Assembly: GCA_038240015.1 (NCBI GenBank)
Contig: JBBSEF010000099.1
Location: 1 to 9,883, forward strand
DNA length: 9,883 bases
Source: CAHJXF01 sp038240015
Lineage (GTDB): Bacteria > Pseudomonadota > Gammaproteobacteria > Burkholderiales > Burkholderiaceae_D
Direction: 5' to 3'
The notes under the pieces were generated by a model, which saw only the letters and a list, made by a program, of their open reading frames with translations, was not told the DNA's origin and made no database searches. The translations under genes were made by a program, and so were the position numbers. Of the stretch, positions 7,307 to 9,883 are shown in pieces; the stretch's first letter is position 1; each line of letters opens with the position of its first letter.

Positions 7307-7317
7307 GCATCGCATGA
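7303..7317 (+). other. Possible 4-codon reinitiation bridge between DUF2127 gene and aroA
   Basis: GTG (7303-7305) overlaps the DUF2127 stop as GTGA, and its frame stops four codons later at TGA 7315-7317, which overlaps the aroA ATG (7314) as ATGA. This arrangement would let ribosomes pass from the first gene to aroA by two short overlaps. It is short enough to be chance. Confidence 0.2.
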
Positions 7318-8777
7318 ACGCGCGTCGTCCTTTCATCGACCTCGCGGCCGTCACGAGCGCGCATGGATGCGTGCGCGTGCCCGGATCGAAAAGCATTTCC
7401 AATCGCGTGTTGCTGCTCGCGGCGTTGGCCGAAGGAAGCACGCAGGTCTCCGGCCTGCTGCGCTCCGACGACACGGCCGTGATGATCGATGCCTTGCGCT
7501 TGCTCGGCGTACCGATTCGCGAAAGCGACGTCGCAACCGGCGCCGAATCCGACGTGACCCTCGCCATCGACGGTGCGCCGACGTTTCCCAGGCGGGAGGC
7601 CGATCTGTTCGTCGGCAACTCGGGGTTGTCCATCCGCACGCTTGCGGCCGCACTCGCGTTCGCGCACGGGCGCTATCGCCTGTCCGGCATCGCGCGCATG
7701 CACGAGCGACCGATCGGCGATCTCGTCGATGCGTTGCGCGCCGTCGGTGCTCGCATCGAATACGAAACAGCCGTCGGATATCCGCCGCTCCTGATCGAAG
7801 CGTGCGCGCTGTCGTCGCCCGCGTCCTCTGAAGGCGCGGCGTGGGCGCGGACCTTGCGCGTGCGCGGCGACACGTCGAGCCAGTTCCTCACCGGCCTGCT
7901 GCAAGCTGCGACGATGCTGTCAGCCGATGCGGACCTGATCGTCGAAGTCGAAGGCGAATTGATCTCGCGTCCCTATGTCGACCTGACGATCGCGCTGATG
8001 AAGCGCTTCGGTGTCGTCGTCGATGAACAACGGCCGAATCGCTTCGTCGTCGCACGAGGCTCGCGCTACGTGAGCCCTGGCCACCTCGCCGTCGAAGGCG
8101 ATGCCTCGTCGGCCTCTTACCTGCTGGCGGCAGGCTTGCTCGGCGGTGGGCCGGTGCGCGTCGAAGGGATGGTTCGCGACAGCGTGCAAGGCGACGCACG
8201 CTTCGTCGACGTGTTGATCGCGATGGGTGCGCAGATCGCGCGGTCCGGCGGCGCCGGGGATGCCGCCGCCGCCGACGACGCGATCGAGGTCCGATCTCCG
8301 GGCGTCGCGTCGGGCTTTCGGCTGCGCGCGATCGATGCCGACTTCAACGACATCCCCGATGCGGCGATGACCGTCGCGGTGCTTGCGCTCTACGCCAGCG
8401 GCCCATCCACCTTGCGCAACATCGGCAGTTGGCGCGTGAAGGAAACCGACCGCATCACGGCGATGGAGAACGAGCTGAAAAAATTCGGCGCAACCGTCGA
8501 GAGCGGCGACGACTGGCTGCGCATCGTGCCGCTTAGCGCGGTGATCGAAAGGCACACCGATTCCGCGGCTATCGTCGTCGACACTTACGATGACCATCGC
8601 ATCGCGATGTGCTTCTCGCTCGCGACCTTTCTCGGCACGCCGGTTCGCATCAACGATCCGGACTGCGTCGCGAAGACCTTTCCCGATTACTTCGAACGTT
8701 TCGAAGCGATCGTCGCGCGTGAACCGATGCGGGAAAGAGTTGCGATGCCATCGACGACGGCGGCAAACCGGATATGA
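7314..8777 (+). CDS. aroA: 3-phosphoshikimate 1-carboxyvinyltransferase (EPSP synthase)
   Basis: AroA joins shikimate-3-phosphate to PEP, the penultimate step to chorismate. Core active-site blocks are intact: GSKSISNR (K26, S27, R31), the Arg of MHERPIGD (R132), DTSSQFLTGLL (S188, S189, Q190), the catalytic Asp in IPDAAMT (D349), RVKETDR (K376, E377, R380), DDHRIAMCFSL (H428, R429) and AKTFPDYF (K454). Overall it is of the class I type by these blocks. The PEP/glyphosate loop is unusual: GNSGLSIRTL (101-110) replaces the standard GNAGTAMRPL, so E. coli Thr97 is Leu and Pro101 is Thr. At 487 residues it is about 50 longer than usual, with inserts near 167-178 and 311-326 (Gly/Ala/Asp-rich) and a tail after about 470. 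The ATG lies 7 bp after the DUF2127 gene. Confidence 0.96.
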   Translation: MNARRPFIDLAAVTSAHGCVRVPGSKSISNRVLLLAALAEGSTQVSGLLRSDDTAVMIDALRLLGVPIRESDVATGAESDVTLAIDGAPTFPRREADLFVGNSGLSIRTLAAALAFAHGRYRLSGIARMHERPIGDLVDALRAVGARIEYETAVGYPPLLIEACALSSPASSEGAAWARTLRVRGDTSSQFLTGLLQAATMLSADADLIVEVEGELISRPYVDLTIALMKRFGVVVDEQRPNRFVVARGSRYVSPGHLAVEGDASSASYLLAAGLLGGGPVRVEGMVRDSVQGDARFVDVLIAMGAQIARSGGAGDAAAADDAIEVRSPGVASGFRLRAIDADFNDIPDAAMTVAVLALYASGPSTLRNIGSWRVKETDRITAMENELKKFGATVESGDDWLRIVPLSAVIERHTDSAAIVVDTYDDHRIAMCFSLATFLGTPVRINDPDCVAKTFPDYFERFEAIVAREPMRERVAMPSTTAANRI

Positions 8778-8800
8778 GTTCACGACGACGCGGACGATGA
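8774..8800 (+). other. 8-codon mini-ORF bridging aroA and cmk
   Basis: ATG 8774-8776 overlaps the aroA TGA (ATGA, 8774-8777). The frame encodes MSSRRRGR and stops at TGA 8798-8800, which overlaps the cmk ATG at 8797 (ATGA again). Neither start has a Shine-Dalgarno sequence, so a termination-reinitiation relay from aroA to cmk is possible. The peptide itself is not recognised. Confidence 0.35.
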
Positions 8801-8817
8801 CGACGACGCGGACGAAG
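8782..8817 (+). repeat. 18-bp tandem duplication at the cmk start
   Basis: Positions 8782-8799 and 8800-8817 are two copies of an 18-bp unit (acgacgacgcggacgatg) differing at one base (T to A at unit position 17). The T in copy one creates the cmk ATG. In the cmk frame the units read TTTRTM and TTTRTK, followed by a looser relative TRATTR. The surrounding bases 8779-8836 are low-complexity ACG/GAC sequence. Confidence 0.8.
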
Positions 8818-9510
8818 ACGCGAGCGACGACGCGTGACGACGCTGCACCGGTCATCGCCATCGACGGGCCGACCGCGTCGGGCAAGGGCAGCGTTGCGCA
8901 ACGCGTGGCTGTCGCTCTCGGCTTTCACGTCCTCGACAGCGGCGCGCTCTACCGGCTGACCGCGTATGCGGCCGATCGCGACGGCGTCGAAGCATCCGAT
9001 CCAGCGAGGCTCGCCGCGCGCGCGTTGGCGCTGGCACCGCGCTTCGTCGCGGGCCGCATCGATCTCGACGGGATCGACGTCACCGACGCCATTCGCGAAG
9101 AACGCATCGGCAATCTCGCATCGACGATCTCGTCCTATCCCGAAGTTCGTGCGGCCCTGCTCGATCGTCAACGCGCGTTTCAACAGGCCCCCGGCCTGGT
9201 CGCCGACGGGCGCGACATGGGAACGGTTGTATTTCCGCGCGCCGCGCTCAAGATATTTCTCGTCGCCGACGTTGCGGCGCGCGCCGCGCGCCGGCATAAA
9301 CAGTTGATCGAGAAAGGGATTCCTGCTAAGCTCCCCGTCCTTTTGCGCGAGTTGCAGGAGCGCGATATGCGCGACGCGAATCGCAGCGTCTCCCCGCTTG
9401 CAGCGGCCCTCGACGCGGTGACGATCGATAGTTCCGATCTCGATCTCGACGCCGTTGTTGCACAGGTGCTCGAGCTCGCAAAGAAAAAGGGTATCGCGGT
9501 ACATCGGTAA
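8797..9510 (+). CDS. cmk: Cytidylate kinase (CMP/dCMP kinase)
   Basis: Cmk phosphorylates CMP and dCMP with ATP, a step in pyrimidine nucleotide recycling. From ATG 8797 the product has 237 residues, slightly longer than the usual 225-230. Landmarks are the P-loop GPTASGKG (24-31), LDSGALYR (46-53), IDGIDVTDAIR (90-100), SYPEVRAALLDRQRAF (113-128), VADGRDMGTVVFP (135-147) with the CMP-binding Arg/Asp, and the lid ERDMRDANRSVSPL (188-201). The first 15 or so residues are Thr/Arg-rich and come from an 18-bp tandem repeat; they are not part of the conserved fold. ATG 8797 is the only ATG in frame after the aroA stop; GTG 8719 and TTG 8740 are in frame but lie deep in aroA. The gene is 19 bp after aroA and 122 bp before rpsA, the usual order. 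Confidence 0.95.
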   Translation: MTTTRTKTRATTRDDAAPVIAIDGPTASGKGSVAQRVAVALGFHVLDSGALYRLTAYAADRDGVEASDPARLAARALALAPRFVAGRIDLDGIDVTDAIREERIGNLASTISSYPEVRAALLDRQRAFQQAPGLVADGRDMGTVVFPRAALKIFLVADVAARAARRHKQLIEKGIPAKLPVLLRELQERDMRDANRSVSPLAAALDAVTIDSSDLDLDAVVAQVLELAKKKGIAVHR

Positions 9511-9553
9511 TTCGAATTGCAGTGCATCGTTTGTATTCAGCAGCAAGGTGGCC

Positions 9554-9569
9554 CGAGCGATCAGGCTCG
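9554..9569 (+). other. Small hairpin in the rpsA leader (distal)
   Basis: CGAGC and GCTCG can pair over a 6-base loop. The stem is only 5 bp and no T-run follows, so it is unlikely to be a terminator for cmk. It may be part of a structured rpsA leader. Confidence 0.3.
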
Positions 9570-9605
9570 CAGTTTCCATTCCCGTTTTATCAACCCAACC
9601 CAGGT

Positions 9606-9619
9606 CCGCGTCCACGCGG
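9606..9619 (+). promoter_or_regulatory. GC-only hairpin just upstream of the rpsA start
   Basis: CCGCG and CGCGG pair over a TCCA loop, ending 13 bases before the rpsA ATG. The rpsA leader has no Shine-Dalgarno sequence. In E. coli the rpsA leader also lacks a strong one and is folded into hairpins used for S1 autoregulation, so a similar role is inferred here. Confidence 0.4.
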
Positions 9620-9632
9620 TTTTCAAACACAC

Positions 9633-9883
9633 ATGGCATCCGTTACCAATCTCGCCTCACCCGAGGCCAAACAAATCGCCGCACAGAATCCCGATTCATT
9701 CGCCGCGATGTTCGAAGACAGCCTGACGCATCAAGACATGCGCGCAGGTGAAGTCATCACCGCAGAGGTGGTGCGCATCGACTTCAATTTCGTCGTTGTC
9801 AATGCGGGGCTGAAGTCCGAAAGCTTCATCCCCGTCGAAGAATTCAAGAACGACCTGGGCGAGATCGAAGCCAAGCCGGGCGA
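9633..9883 (+). CDS. rpsA: 30S ribosomal protein S1, 3'-truncated by window edge
   Basis: This is the first 83 codons of S1, the multi-domain OB-fold protein that brings mRNA to the 30S subunit. The diagnostic stretch runs from SFAAMFEDSLTHQDMRAGE (residues 22-40) into VITAEVVRIDFNFVVVNAGLKSESFIP and EEFKNDLGEIEAKPG, the N-terminal ribosome-anchoring domain. The full protein should be about 560 residues with six S1 repeats, so most of the gene lies beyond the window. ATG 9633 gives about 20 residues before the conserved SFA block, longer than the few seen in many homologues; the next ATG (9708) would cut into the conserved block and is rejected. There is no Shine-Dalgarno sequence in front of the ATG. 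The gene follows cmk, as in many proteobacteria. Confidence 0.95.
   Translation, partial: MASVTNLASPEAKQIAAQNPDSFAAMFEDSLTHQDMRAGEVITAEVVRIDFNFVVVNAGLKSESFIPVEEFKNDLGEIEAKPG

Noticed and set aside
9517..9545. Sigma-70 promoter for rpsA near TTGCAG / TATTCA
   Set aside because: The spacing between the two hexamers is about 11 bp, too short for a working promoter.

Overview
The window looks like a betaproteobacterial chromosome, most likely Burkholderiales. It is high in G+C, with strong GC3 bias and dense coding on one strand. It carries serC-pheA-hisC-tyrA and aroA-cmk-rpsA in the order long known from Burkholderia, Ralstonia and Bordetella relatives. The genus cannot be named from sequence alone. 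Both ends are cut inside genes: serC at the left edge and rpsA at the right.

Layout. Positions 1-4076 (+) hold the first half of the serine/aromatic supraoperon: serC (3' part), pheA, a hisC-type aminotransferase and tyrA. Together they make phosphoserine and take chorismate through prephenate to phenylalanine and tyrosine, with the hisC-like enzyme able to supply transamination. Positions 4099-6593 hold three minus-strand genes, read as patatin-like hydrolase (DUF3734 type), bdhA (3-hydroxybutyrate dehydrogenase) and a small DoxX-like membrane protein. They look like one operon, and lipid or polyhydroxybutyrate turnover is the natural hypothesis. Positions 6594-6751 are a divergent intergenic region with a phased 11-bp tandem repeat. 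Positions 6752-9883 (+) hold a DUF2127 membrane protein followed closely by aroA, cmk and the start of rpsA.

The usual tyrA-aroA junction is therefore split by about 3.2 kb, and the aroA-cmk-rpsA half probably has its own promoter in the repeat-bearing region. No stretch over 300 bases lacks a gene. There are no tRNA, rRNA, CRISPR, IS or phage features.

Most of the window is conserved core metabolism. The observations most worth a second look are: (i) AroA has Leu and Thr where class I EPSP synthases have the Thr and Pro tied to glyphosate sensitivity; (ii) seven helically phased copies of an 11-bp unit lie between the divergent genes; (iii) an 8-codon mini-ORF joins aroA to cmk by ATGA overlaps at both ends, inside an 18-bp tandem repeat; (iv) a patatin with a basic Ala/Lys-rich tail sits in the bdhA operon; (v) the palindrome CGATCG is greatly over-represented.
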